Of a DNA stretch of 10,831 nt, positions 1 through 7,244 are shown piece by piece. A program made the position numbers and the translations under genes. The notes below the pieces were generated by a model. The model made no database searches. It worked only from the letters and a program-made list of their open reading frames with translations, and was not told the DNA's origin. Numbering within the stretch: the first letter of the stretch is position 1; every line of letters starts with the position of its first letter. The DNA comes from Nitrospira sp. (GTDB lineage: Bacteria > Nitrospirota > Nitrospiria > Nitrospirales > Nitrospiraceae): the NCBI GenBank assembly GCA_005116795.1, contig SWDL01000425.1, forward strand, positions 1 to 10,831. The letters run 5' to 3'.

Positions 1-1
1 C

Positions 2-493
2 GTGAAGTGGCTCACCCACATCCGCGTGCTCCAACAGCCCCACGATGGACAATTCATGGCCAAGTCCTATCGCTTCCCCAAATTCCCTGTGGCGCCGGGG
101 ACGCAGGTGGATCCTAAAGACACGGAGACGGTGACTCGCTTGGACGTGAAGACCTGGATCACCTCGCCGGCGAACGAGACCACCGTCCCCGTCGGGCGCA
201 TCGTCATCAGGGGAGCCGCCTGGGCCGGAGAAGCCGATATCGCGAAGGTCGAGGTCTCGACGGATTTCGGACGCACGTGGCAGCCGGCTCAATTGGGCGA
301 GGACCACGCGCGCTACGCCTGGCGTCTCTGGGACTATTACCTTCAAGTGAAGGATCCCGGGTCCTCCTACCTCATCATGGCGCGAGCCACGGACTCAACC
401 GGACGGACGCAGCCCATCGAGGCGGTATGGAATCCCTCCGGGTATTTCTATAACCCGATTCCGCGGGTTCGCGTCAATGTGGTCGGGACGTAG
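2..493 (+). CDS. Sulfite oxidase family molybdoenzyme (SorA type), C-terminal part, 5' end outside window
   Basis: This is the 3' end of a periplasmic molybdopterin sulfite dehydrogenase, which oxidises sulfite to sulfate and passes electrons to cytochrome c. The visible 163 residues match the immunoglobulin-like dimerisation domain of the sulfite oxidase family (Mo-co_dimer). Seen here are the I-x-G-x-A-W-x-G element (about residues 69-76), VEVSTDFGRTWQPA (about 84-97), YAWRLWDYY (about 105-113), the R-A-x-D-x-x-G-R-T-Q-P element, and the closing WNPSGYFYN. The Mo-binding domain with its ligand Cys would lie upstream and is not visible. Reading is open to the window edge, so the GTG at position 2 is an internal codon, not a start. 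The next gene overlaps its end by 17 bases and encodes a mono-haem cytochrome, which supports a SorAB-type enzyme over a nitrate-reductase-like member. Family assignment is firm; the exact substrate is inferred. Confidence 0.9.
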   Translation: MKWLTHIRVLQQPHDGQFMAKSYRFPKFPVAPGTQVDPKDTETVTRLDVKTWITSPANETTVPVGRIVIRGAAWAGEADIAKVEVSTDFGRTWQPAQLGEDHARYAWRLWDYYLQVKDPGSSYLIMARATDSTGRTQPIEAVWNPSGYFYNPIPRVRVNVVGT

Positions 494-806
494 GTCCTCG
501 CGCAGGTATGGATGGTGGGCGCCGGCGCTGCTCTTTGTGCTGATCGGGTTCGGGATCCGGCCATGGGGCGCGTCCGGTCAAACGAGCCGGCTGCCGGAAG
601 GGCCGGGGGTTGAGAAAGTCAAAGCCTTCTGCAGCCTCTGCCACGGGCTGGACCTCATCGCCCAGCAGAGGTTGAATCGCGCCGGCTGGACGAGGATCGT
701 CGATCAAATGGTGGAGTTCGGGGCTCCCGTCCTTCCGGATACCCAGCAGGAGATCCTCACCTATTTGATCACCTTTCTAGGACCGGAAGGCGCCCAGTCA
801 CCCTGA
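477..806 (+). CDS. Small mono-haem cytochrome c, probable SorB-type subunit
   Basis: This 109-residue exported cytochrome c probably takes electrons from the sulfite dehydrogenase encoded just upstream. It has a very basic N-region (RRSSRR at residues 5-10), a hydrophobic segment at about 14-27, and a mature part beginning near residue 33-36. One haem motif, CSLCH, lies at residues 52-56. A methionine at 78 (IVDQM) is placed well to be the distal axial ligand. The size and the single haem suit the small subunit of SorAB enzymes. The start at 477 overlaps the SorA reading frame by 17 bases. No strong Shine-Dalgarno sequence precedes it, and no other in-frame ATG lies before the hydrophobic segment, so translational coupling to the upstream gene is likely. 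The RRxxRR stretch resembles a twin-arginine signal, but c-type cytochromes are matured after Sec export, so a Sec signal is preferred. Confidence 0.85.
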   Translation: MWSGRRSSRRYGWWAPALLFVLIGFGIRPWGASGQTSRLPEGPGVEKVKAFCSLCHGLDLIAQQRLNRAGWTRIVDQMVEFGAPVLPDTQQEILTYLITFLGPEGAQSP

Positions 807-881
807 GCCTTCTGTCAGAGTCTTCCGCTCGCCATGGATGTCATCACGGAAAGTTCTCGCATACAAGAGGAGCGAGGGACG

Positions 882-1385
882 ATGTCCCTGCTCCTCTTAT
901 ATGCAGTCTTCCTCGCGTCCGGGGCCTCCAGTCTGATCTGCGAGATTACCTGGGCCAGGATGCTGGTCGTGCTGCTGGGCAACACTCTCACGGCCTCGAG
1001 CGTGATCCTGGCCGCGTTCATGGGCGGGCTGGTTCTGGGGAGCTATGCCGGTGGGCGGGTCCTGTCTCGATTCCCGGCCTCGCTCGTCCCCTATGCCCTG
1101 CTCGAATTGGGGATCGGACTCTACGCCGTCGCCTCGCCGGCGTTCTTCGATCCGGCCTCAGCGCTGTTCACCGGTCTGGTTCGAGACCTCACCGATCCGG
1201 GATCGATCATGCTGGCGCGCTTGTCGTTGGCCTTCGCCTGGCTCTTTTTCCCGGCCTTTCTCATGGGCGCCACCTTCCCGGCCATCATCATCGGGTCCCG
1301 GCGGATTTGGCCCAGGAGCGGCATGCGGCCCGGACCGGCTATCTCTATGGCATCAACACGTTGGGCGGCGCGGCCGGTTCACTGA
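882..1385 (+). CDS. Fused MFS/spermidine-synthase-like membrane protein, 5' fragment (frameshifted)
   Basis: This is the N-terminal part of a large integral membrane protein that continues in another frame from about 1304. It begins MSLLLLYAVFLASGASSL, the usual start of the fused membrane/spermidine-synthase family. Four hydrophobic segments are visible at about residues 3-23, 28-52, 63-85 and 107-135, the last ending in LMGATFPAII. The family normally follows this with a short loop and then a GxLYGxNTLG element, but here the frame runs into an unrelated tail (from about 1302 to the stop at 1383-1385). The true continuation is in the frame of the next entry. The start at 882 is chosen because AAGAGGAG lies at 865-872, nine bases upstream, and the first hydrophobic segment begins at once. 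An in-frame ATG at 834 would add 16 polar residues. Confidence 0.7.
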   Translation: MSLLLLYAVFLASGASSLICEITWARMLVVLLGNTLTASSVILAAFMGGLVLGSYAGGRVLSRFPASLVPYALLELGIGLYAVASPAFFDPASALFTGLVRDLTDPGSIMLARLSLAFAWLFFPAFLMGATFPAIIIGSRRIWPRSGMRPGPAISMASTRWAARPVH

Positions 1386-4078
1386 TCGCCGGGTATGTCC
1401 TGCTGCCGAAGATCGGCGCCTCCCTCACGCTGCTCGTCGCCTGCCTGGTCAGTGTCCTGGCTGTCGCGGGCGCGCTGACCCTGCATCGCCTGAGTCGGAA
1501 CGGATCGTTCGGAGCGGCGGCGCCCCAATCCAAGGCGACGGGAGACTTTGCTGTGAGCCGTCCGGTGGCCGGCCTGATCATGCTGATTACCTTCGTGATC
1601 GGCTTTGCGTCCCTGGCCTATGAGGTGCTGCTCACCAGATTGGTCATCCTCTATTTCGGGAATACCTTGGTCGTCTTCACGCTGGTCGTGACCGCCTTTC
1701 TCATCGGCATCGGTCTCAGCGCACTCCTGGGCACCTGGGCCGGGACGGTCGTGAAGAATCCGACGCTGATGGCGGGTGTCACGGTGCTCGCCGGCGCCGG
1801 CCTGGCGCTCCCGCCCTTTCTCCTGGTGGCGCTGTCCTCCGGCGGTTCGATGCGCGCCTCGTCGCCGGATCTGTTGGTCGTGGCGATCATGCTGGCGCCC
1901 GCGTTCATGTTGGGAAGCCTCTTGCCGATCGCGATTCAAGTCATGCGGGCCGACCCTGGCCGGGTGAACCTGGCGCGACGGGCCGGCGCCCTCTACGCCG
2001 TCAACACCCTGGGGGGCATGCTCGCGGCCGGCTTGACCAACCCGGTCTTGATCCCTCTGCTGGGTGTCGAAGGGACGGTCGTCGGCCTCAGCGCCCTGTG
2101 CGTGCTCGCCGGGTCGGGTCTGTGGTGGAGCCAGAGACCGGTCGGCCTGCGATGGGTGGCGGCGCCCGCCTGCGCCTTGGCCCTCGTCCTCGCGCTGCCG
2201 ATGAGCGCCGACCGGTTGCCGGATCTCTATGCGCGAAAGTTGGCCGCCTATAGCGGGCAGGATCTCGACGCGACCGTCAAGCTCTACCATGAAGGCGCCG
2301 TGGCCACCGTCATCGTCTTGGATTTCCCCTGGCTCGGGTTTCGAGACATGTTTCTCAACGGGGTCGAAGAAGCCTCCACCCGGTTCGGTCACGTGCAGTT
2401 GTTCAAGCTCCTCGGGCTCCTTCCGGTGTTGGCGCACGAGAGCGACGCGCCGAAGGACGCGCTCATGATCGCCTTCGGGGCCGGCATTGCCGCAGGCACG
2501 ACGTTGGGATCCGGATCGGTCTCGTCGCTGGACTGCGTCGATCTGAACCCCGACATCGCTCCCATCAATGATCTCTTCAAAGACGTGAACCAGGACGTCC
2601 TGCACGATCCACGGTTCCATTTTATTCAGGAGGACGGGCGCAACTATTTGCTGCGGCGGTCGAAGCAGTATCCGCTCATCATTTCGGATTCCACCCATCC
2701 TCGCGCCTACGATAGCTGGATCCTCTACACGGAGGAATTCTATCGCTTGGTGCGGCGGCGCCTGACGCCGGACGGCGTCTTCGCCCAGTGGCTGCCCTTG
2801 AGCGACATCTCGGTCGAACAATACCGGATTCTGCTGAACACCTTCAGGACGGTGTTTCCGAATCTCACCCTGTGGAACGTGTACGGAACGGACCAGGCCT
2901 TCTTGCTCGCCACCCCGACCCCCTTCGTGTTCGACGTCGAGCGACTTCAGCGACAACTGGATCGGGTCGGCGAGGCCACGCACTTGACACAGTACCAGTT
3001 GGATCGAGCGGTCAAGTTGGCCGGGTTTTTCGTGATGGACCGGGAGAAGATCGACGCGTTCATCGGGGACGAGGGTCGCACGAACAGGGACAATCGGCCG
3101 TTCCATGAGAAGCAGGCGTTAGGGGAATTCACCCCGTTGCGGGCCCAGAGTTTCGATCGGTACCAGGCGGACCTGTCGGCGTCGGCGGCGAATGCCGGCG
3201 ACGCCGACCGCATCGCGATGCGGGATCGACAAGTCCTGGCCAGGGCGATGCAGCGCCTGTTTTTCTTCAAGGACGAGGACGCGCTCGCGGAAGCGGCGCT
3301 CATCGATCCCATCGACGGCAATGTGGTGTTCCACCAACAAGTAACTCCCGCCCGTGTTGCCATGCTGGTCGACCGAGCCAGGCGCGATGCCCGCCGGACC
3401 AGCGCCGAGGCGGCGCGGCTCCGCGACGTCATCAAGGAGTCGCCGACCAGGGTCGGCGCCTATGTCGATTTGGCCGAGATCCATCTGAAGCGACATAACA
3501 TGCCCGACGCGGAGAGCCTGTTGACCGACGCCTTGAAACAAGACCCTGAGTCCGTGCCGGCGCGAAAGGCCCTGGCGCAGGTCTACCAGGTCACGGACCG
3601 GTGGGGGGAGGCGATCCGCTTGTTGGAATCCGTGCTCAACGCGAGTCCCGACGACCACGCCGCCAAGCTCGCCCTCGCCGAACTCTACGCGCAACACAAG
3701 GAGAACCAGAAGGCGCTGGCCCTGCTCCAAGCGATGGGACCATCGGCAGGGGATGATTTTCGCTATCATGTCACCGTGGCCGGGGCCCACTTCGCGCTCA
3801 GCCAGTATCCCGAAGCCGAGCGGGAGCTGTCACGGGCCCTCGAGATTTACCCGACGAACACGGAGGCCCGCTGGTATCTCTCAGAGGTCTACCTCAAGAC
3901 TCAACGCCGCGACGCCTGGCTGGAACAATTGGAGCGCCTGCTCGCCATCAATCCCTATCACGAAGCAAGTCTACAGAGATTGATTGGTTTCTATAAGGAG
4001 ACCGGGCGACAGGACAAGGTGGCGCCCCTGGAGGCCACCCTGGCTCGTGCGCGGAAACTGTCGACCATGCAAGGGTGA
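1307..4078 (+). CDS. Fused MFS/spermidine-synthase-like membrane protein with C-terminal TPRs, 3' fragment (frameshifted)
   Basis: This holds most of the large membrane protein begun at 882. The frame is open upstream of 1307; the TTG there is an internal codon. The first residues (DLAQERHAARTGYLYGINT, from 1304) complete the first membrane half. A second half with the same pattern follows: FASLAYEVLLTRLVILYFGN echoes SSLICEITWARMLVVLLGN of the 5' fragment, and LYAVNTLGGMLAAGL echoes LYGINTLGGAAGSLI. About eight hydrophobic segments end near residue 300. Residues about 310-600 form a spermidine-synthase-like Rossmann domain, with a glycine-rich AFGAGIAAG near 388, VDLNPDI, and SDSTHP near 460. 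Spermidine synthases have an acidic DG after the glycine-rich loop and a second Asp in the last motif; both are altered here, so polyamine synthesis is unlikely. TPR units fill about 704-923. The real function is unknown; a membrane-bound methyltransferase-fold or scaffold role is possible. Intact, the protein would be about 1065 residues. Confidence 0.75.
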   Translation: MAQERHAARTGYLYGINTLGGAAGSLIAGYVLLPKIGASLTLLVACLVSVLAVAGALTLHRLSRNGSFGAAAPQSKATGDFAVSRPVAGLIMLITFVIGFASLAYEVLLTRLVILYFGNTLVVFTLVVTAFLIGIGLSALLGTWAGTVVKNPTLMAGVTVLAGAGLALPPFLLVALSSGGSMRASSPDLLVVAIMLAPAFMLGSLLPIAIQVMRADPGRVNLARRAGALYAVNTLGGMLAAGLTNPVLIPLLGVEGTVVGLSALCVLAGSGLWWSQRPVGLRWVAAPACALALVLALPMSADRLPDLYARKLAAYSGQDLDATVKLYHEGAVATVIVLDFPWLGFRDMFLNGVEEASTRFGHVQLFKLLGLLPVLAHESDAPKDALMIAFGAGIAAGTTLGSGSVSSLDCVDLNPDIAPINDLFKDVNQDVLHDPRFHFIQEDGRNYLLRRSKQYPLIISDSTHPRAYDSWILYTEEFYRLVRRRLTPDGVFAQWLPLSDISVEQYRILLNTFRTVFPNLTLWNVYGTDQAFLLATPTPFVFDVERLQRQLDRVGEATHLTQYQLDRAVKLAGFFVMDREKIDAFIGDEGRTNRDNRPFHEKQALGEFTPLRAQSFDRYQADLSASAANAGDADRIAMRDRQVLARAMQRLFFFKDEDALAEAALIDPIDGNVVFHQQVTPARVAMLVDRARRDARRTSAEAARLRDVIKESPTRVGAYVDLAEIHLKRHNMPDAESLLTDALKQDPESVPARKALAQVYQVTDRWGEAIRLLESVLNASPDDHAAKLALAELYAQHKENQKALALLQAMGPSAGDDFRYHVTVAGAHFALSQYPEAERELSRALEIYPTNTEARWYLSEVYLKTQRRDAWLEQLERLLAINPYHEASLQRLIGFYKETGRQDKVAPLEATLARARKLSTMQG

Positions 4079-4194
4079 AGGAGGACCGGAGGGGGCGCGT
4101 CGCGGCAAGATCGTTCAAGGAAGGGGCCAGGTTCAGGGGGGATGACGGCGGTCGTCACCCTGAGGCAGTGTTCCCCATGATAAGGAGGAGTCGT

Positions 4195-4590
4195 ATGAAA
4201 CAGGTGGTGACAGCATTGGCCGTATTTACGTTCGTCGTGGTTTCGAGCATGGCGGCCCTGGCTGCTGATGATGCGTCGATCCCTGAGGCGGTGAAGGATC
4301 GCGCGCGCACGGCCATGGAGGAATTCATCAAGCATGAGGTCGAAGTGAAAGGGGCCTTTCTCTTGGTCGACAAGGACGAAAACAAGACCCTCTCGTTGAA
4401 TTACGATAAACTGCACAAAGGGATGGTGAAGTTCCAGGACGGGTATCTCGCCTGCGCCGACTTCAATGCGGGGAAGTCGGCCTATGACATCGACTTCCTG
4501 GTGAAGGAGGTGGGCGGGCACTATCGCGTCGTCAAGGCCGCGGTGCACTCCGTGGATGGGAAGAAGCGAACCGGGCATATGGAGCGGTAA
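4195..4590 (+). CDS. Small exported protein of unknown function
   Basis: This 131-residue protein is not recognised. A clear Sec signal peptide is present: MKQVV, then a hydrophobic core, ending in MAALA with likely cleavage before ADD at about residue 24. The mature part has an amphipathic helix-like stretch with many charges (PEAVKDRARTAMEEFIKHEVE) leading into beta-type alternation (GAFLLVDKDENKTLSLNYDKL, then DGYLACADF, YDIDFLVKE and HYRVVKAAVHSVDG). It has one cysteine and no haem motif. A small periplasmic alpha+beta fold of the cystatin or NTF2-like size class is possible but unproven. The start is set by AAGGAGGAG at 4182-4190, four bases before ATG. An upstream in-frame extension to 4075 lacks such a site and would bury the signal peptide. 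The 116-base gap after the TPR protein shows no terminator; it holds only a weak 5-bp hairpin at 4143-4157. The next gene begins 23 bases downstream, so the two probably form an operon. Confidence 0.8.
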   Translation: MKQVVTALAVFTFVVVSSMAALAADDASIPEAVKDRARTAMEEFIKHEVEVKGAFLLVDKDENKTLSLNYDKLHKGMVKFQDGYLACADFNAGKSAYDIDFLVKEVGGHYRVVKAAVHSVDGKKRTGHMER

Positions 4591-4613
4591 CGGTCCGGTC
4601 AAGGAATCCCTTC

Positions 4614-5129
4614 ATGGGCACATTCGCCCGACGAGCCTTGGCTTCGGCGGTTTTCTGGGGGATTATGGCGGGCTTCAGTAGTCTCGCCCTGTCCGGCCGG
4701 CAGGAGGAGACGTCCGAGTCCGTCAAGAACATGTTCGCATTACTGGAGGTCTATACGTCCAGGCCTTTTCTGCCGTCCTCGGCCATGCCGGACCATCTGT
4801 GGATGGAAACAGGCAAGGGGCGGGTGGTGTTTCTTCATTTCGACAAGCCGGTCGCCGATCCATCCGCAAGGGTCATCTTCGCCGGGGACGGCATCTCCGG
4901 CCGGTTCTGCGCGGAAGATCAGCCTGAGGGAGGGACAACCGGGTTCGTCCACTTTCACAGAGCCCAGACGCCGCACTTGGAGATCAGTCACGGCGGCAGG
5001 GCGGGTGAAGAGGGGTACTGGCTGAGGCACGTCGCGGTGGCGGAATTCGACATGATGGACACCCATTTCACGATGGGAACCGCCATGAACTTCATGCCGA
5101 CGATCCCCCCGAGGTGCGGGGCGTCCTAA
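4614..5129 (+). CDS. Exported His/Met-rich protein of unknown function
   Basis: This 171-residue protein is not assigned to a family. It starts with an arginine-containing N-region and a hydrophobic core (about residues 8-27), consistent with a signal peptide or membrane anchor. The mature part is notable for potential metal ligands in its second half: FVHFHR (His113, His115), His121, His126, His139 and His151, with Met147, Met148, Met154, Met158 and Met161 around MMDTHFTMGTAMNFM. Cysteines lie at 99 and 168 and could form a disulfide. The alternating F-V-H-F-H pattern suggests a beta-strand with both His on one face, as in cupin-like or copper-binding barrels, but no family motif is certain. 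AAGGAA at 4601-4606 precedes the ATG by seven bases. It follows the previous small exported gene by 23 bases and ends only 20 bases before the convergent minus-strand gene; no bidirectional terminator is visible in that gap. Confidence 0.75.
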   Translation: MGTFARRALASAVFWGIMAGFSSLALSGRQEETSESVKNMFALLEVYTSRPFLPSSAMPDHLWMETGKGRVVFLHFDKPVADPSARVIFAGDGISGRFCAEDQPEGGTTGFVHFHRAQTPHLEISHGGRAGEEGYWLRHVAVAEFDMMDTHFTMGTAMNFMPTIPPRCGAS

Positions 5130-5149
5130 AGGCCGTTGCCGGTCGGACC

Positions 5150-5803
5150 CTACTCGTCGGCCGGCGGCGGCGGCGGGTCCATCACTTTCTTGTATATCTC
5201 CTCGACGCAGCCGTCGATCGAGGGCTGCTCCTTGAACCATCGACTGCAGGAGACGATGGTCCTTCGTCTTGCCAATTCAGGGTCCGGACGAATAAAGAGG
5301 ACGGCCGGAGTGTGCCCAGGCGCCCATGACGCATGCCCATAGAGGTACATGCACCCCTCGAAGGTCGTCCCGGACTCCAAGGGGTTTTCCTGAACGCACA
5401 ACTCCCTGGCCTCGTCTTTCTTGAGTGTCGTCCCGCGCGGGGCCGGCACGGCTAAGAGTTTGGCCTCATGGGCCAGGCGCCGCGCCTTGTCGTAGCCCAT
5501 CATCTTCATGCAGTCTCCGAACTCGATCGGAAACATACTCCTGACGTCCACGAGGCAATACTCATACGCGGCCGCATAGTCGTCAAGGTCCTTGCTCGTG
5601 ATTTTCTGTGGGGGAGAAGGGATCCCCGTCTCGAAGGGCGCTGGTTTCGTCGCCGGCGTACCCTCAGCATACGCGCAGGCCGGGACAAGGCACTCACCAA
5701 GGTCCGGGGCTTGCCAGGCCAGGGTCTGTGCTCTCGGACGAATGCCTAGCACAGTCATCCCGGTCACGATGACGATCAGCAGGATCAGGAAGGAGCGTCG
5801 CAC
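5150..5803 (-). CDS. Exported Cys-repeat protein of unknown function
   Basis: This 217-residue protein has an N-terminal hydrophobic segment (about residues 4-21), acting as signal peptide or anchor, followed by a proline-rich spacer (about 48-66). Three Cys pairs follow with near-regular spacing: Cys83/Cys98 (14 residues between), Cys136/Cys151 (14) and Cys186/Cys199 (12). The second Cys of each pair sits in a similar context (F-G-D-C-M, F-E-G-C-M, I-D-G-C-V), followed by a Met/Tyr-rich helix-like stretch. Cys38 and Cys43 form a further pair. This looks like three disulfide-pinned helical hairpins in an oxidising compartment. No CxxCH motif is present, so haem attachment is not expected. The chosen start is GTG at 5803-5801, with AGGAG seven bases upstream. 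The open frame extends to 6025, but that extension is basic, low in structure, and would place the signal sequence 75 residues inside. It is the only minus-strand gene, with a 252-base gap to its divergent neighbour. Confidence 0.75.
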   Translation of the reverse strand: MRRSFLILLIVIVTGMTVLGIRPRAQTLAWQAPDLGECLVPACAYAEGTPATKPAPFETGIPSPPQKITSKDLDDYAAAYEYCLVDVRSMFPIEFGDCMKMMGYDKARRLAHEAKLLAVPAPRGTTLKKDEARELCVQENPLESGTTFEGCMYLYGHASWAPGHTPAVLFIRPDPELARRRTIVSCSRWFKEQPSIDGCVEEIYKKVMDPPPPPADE

Positions 5804-5833
5804 GGCATGTCTCCTGCGCCTTTCTTGGGATCC

Positions 5834-5863
5834 AGTGTAGCGAGAAGACGGTCCGTGAGGCAA
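5834..5863 (-). promoter_or_regulatory. Possible sigma70-type promoter for the Cys-repeat gene
   Basis: On the minus strand TTGCCT (5863-5858) and TACACT (5839-5834) are separated by 18 bases, each matching four of six consensus positions. The implied start of transcription near 5828 would leave a leader of about 25 bases containing the AGGAG site. The rest of the 5804-6055 gap holds no open frame I support. It contains a GGTACC palindrome flanked by GTAG on both sides near 5923-5937, which could be a regulator site, but nothing proves it. Confidence 0.25.
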
Positions 5864-6055
5864 GACATCCCCCGAAGGGTGTAGGCAAAATCCCCCTCTT
5901 AGGTGATGGTCCATGTTCGCGCGTAGGGGTACCGTAGTGAGCATTCTGAAAGAGGCGCAAGGATGTCCAGGCACACCAGCCGTCGGAAAAGACCTCAGGC
6001 GTTCAAGATCCCGCGGAGTCGACACCAGGAATAATACTCAAATGGAGGTAGAGTG

Positions 6056-6562
6056 ATGCAACCCTCTTCCAGTCGATTATTGGCTTGCGCAGCGTTATTG
6101 TGCCTGGCGTCTTCGGCCGGGGCTGAGCCACCCGAGACGATTCTCCAAGGCACTCACCATGAGCTTCGAGGCGTGATTGCCACCATTCGGTCGGGAGTCC
6201 TCTTCGTCCACACCGTCCATGGTCTGCAGCCCCGCATGGTCAGCCCGAATAAAGCCGACCGAGTGGGACTCCACGATGCCAAAGTCGGAGATCCCGTCCT
6301 GCTGCTCGTGGATTCCGGCAATGTCCTCCTGGATGCGGCGAAGGCCGACCAGCCCTGGCCCGACCACCGGATGATCGCCGGGACACTCGACTATGCCGAC
6401 TCCTATTGGGGCGAAATTCAGCTTTCCACGCCGGATGGACCGGAACGGTTCGAGGTGGATAGTCTGGCCGGCAGCAAACTCTCCGTGTTTCAGGAAGGGA
6501 CGCCGGTGACGGTCGAACTTGATGCGGACAACGTCATGATCGACATCTACCGAAGGCGGTAA
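6056..6562 (+). CDS. Exported beta-rich protein, paralogue A1 of the A-B-B'-A' cassette
   Basis: This protein of 168 residues belongs to no family I can name. A signal peptide spans about residues 1-24, ending in SSAGA before EPPET. The mature part reads as a beta-rich fold: HHELRGVIATIRSGVLFVHT, then a VGLHDAKVGDPVLLLVDSGN stretch typical of small barrel domains, then a distinct C-terminal block. That block (from HRMIAGTLDYAD to MIDIYRRR) is 65 residues long and is shared with the product of 7940-8554, with 37 identities by hand count and no gaps. It contains no cysteine or cofactor motif in the mature part; the two Cys lie in the signal peptide. GGAGG at 6044-6048 lies seven bases before ATG 6056. 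A GTG at 6053 is in frame but too close to the ribosome site. By context it is the first gene of a four-gene group of exported proteins; its role is unknown. Confidence 0.75.
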   Translation: MQPSSSRLLACAALLCLASSAGAEPPETILQGTHHELRGVIATIRSGVLFVHTVHGLQPRMVSPNKADRVGLHDAKVGDPVLLLVDSGNVLLDAAKADQPWPDHRMIAGTLDYADSYWGEIQLSTPDGPERFEVDSLAGSKLSVFQEGTPVTVELDADNVMIDIYRRR

Positions 6563-6634
6563 GCGGGATCGACCCGTGTATCGGCCACGCGAGAGTGGGG
6601 GGCCGCGGTCGGAGCGATCGAAAGGAGGAAGGGT

Positions 6635-6832
6635 GTGACCTCCTCAAAAGAAAAAGCCGGCGTTTGGAGAGTCTCATTCGACGGCGCAGCCCCTGCGTCC
6701 GGAGCCTCTCGGCTCCACACAAGGTCACCCCCCACGGGTCGCCGGCGCCGGACGGCATTCAGCCTTCCGGTTTCTCGATCAGACATCACCGGCCCCGGCT
6801 TTTGTCGTCACGGTGAGAAGGGAGGACCATGA
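6635..6832 (+). CDS. Possible short leader ORF ending in ATGA overlap with B1
   Basis: A 65-residue frame starts with GTG at 6635 behind a strong GGAGG (6624-6628), and its stop codon overlaps the next gene's ATG at 6829-6832 (ATGA). Those two signals are what a translationally coupled leader would show. Against this, the peptide is Arg/Pro/Ser-rich with no hydrophobic core, and other frames are also open in this GC-rich gap, so chance is likely. The rest of the 6563-6828 gap holds a small hairpin (GGAGCC-TCTC-GGCTCC, in the 6700-6715 area) and nothing else I can support. Confidence 0.2.
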   Translation: MTSSKEKAGVWRVSFDGAAPASGASRLHTRSPPTGRRRRTAFSLPVSRSDITGPGFCRHGEKGGP

Positions 6833-7212
6833 AAAGAGGGATAACATATGGCTTGCTATGGGCGGTGGCTGTCGGTATGGGGCTCGGCTTTCTTGCTGCG
6901 CCGGTTGATGCGGGGGCGTCGGATTCCTGGATCGCCCAAATTGAAAGGACGCTGGAATTCTACGAGACCCAGTATCCTGCCGTCAATTTTGCGCCCTACG
7001 ATCATAGGCTGATCCTCGCAGAAAAGGCATGGATGGTGGGGGATCACCAGAGGGTGAAAAGCGAGATGGAAATGTTCTTCACCATGCTGCGGGCTCGAGC
7101 GCACGGCATGAACGAGGCGGCCGCGCAGGAAGTATTCAATTTTGCGCTGACGGTCACTCCGCTCCAGGAATATGGGATTTCGATTCCACCGACCTCAAGT
7201 GGAGAACGGTGA
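6829..7212 (+). CDS. Small exported helical protein, paralogue B1
   Basis: This 127-residue protein of unknown function has a signal peptide of about 28 residues (MKRGITYGLLWAVAVGMGLG core, cleavage near VDAGA). The mature part is predicted helical: SDSWIAQIERTLEFYETQYP, then a charged middle, then a conserved-looking end VKSEMEMFFTMLRARAH followed by LTVTPLQEYGISIP. The last 46 residues of this block align without gaps to the product of the next gene, with 21 identities by hand count, so the two are tandem paralogues. There are no cysteines, no haem motif and no obvious catalytic residues. A small helical bundle acting as binding or accessory subunit is possible. GGAGG at 6821-6825 stands only three bases from ATG; a spacing this tight may weaken initiation. 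It lies 266 bases after A1 and 74 bases before B2. Confidence 0.8.
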   Translation: MKRGITYGLLWAVAVGMGLGFLAAPVDAGASDSWIAQIERTLEFYETQYPAVNFAPYDHRLILAEKAWMVGDHQRVKSEMEMFFTMLRARAHGMNEAAAQEVFNFALTVTPLQEYGISIPPTSSGER

Positions 7213-7244
7213 GCCCACACCAGGACGGCAGACTGCCGGCAACC

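Noticed and set aside
1293..1320. Programmed -1 frameshift as explanation of the split gene
   Set aside because: No X-XXY-YYZ heptamer lies in the 0 frame, and the homology break is fixed by a single missing base in a G/C run.
1379..3106. 575-codon open frame on the minus strand inside the TPR/spermidine-synthase-like gene
   Set aside because: The peptide is rich in Arg, Gln, His, Gly and Asp, with no domain or signal. The + strand frame is clearly the real gene, and the antisense frame is a product of third-position GC bias.
4143..4157. Hairpin TGACG-GCGGT-CGTCA as terminator of the large membrane protein gene
   Set aside because: It has only 5 bp and no T tract after it.
796..4163. Repeated word TCACCCTGAG at about 797-806 and 4154-4163
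   Set aside because: Two copies of about 10 bases with no shared flanks and no inverted partner are not enough to call a repeat family.
5804..6025. N-terminal extension of the Cys-repeat gene to 6025
   Set aside because: It would place the hydrophobic export segment 75 residues inside, and the GTG at 5803 has a well-spaced AGGAG.
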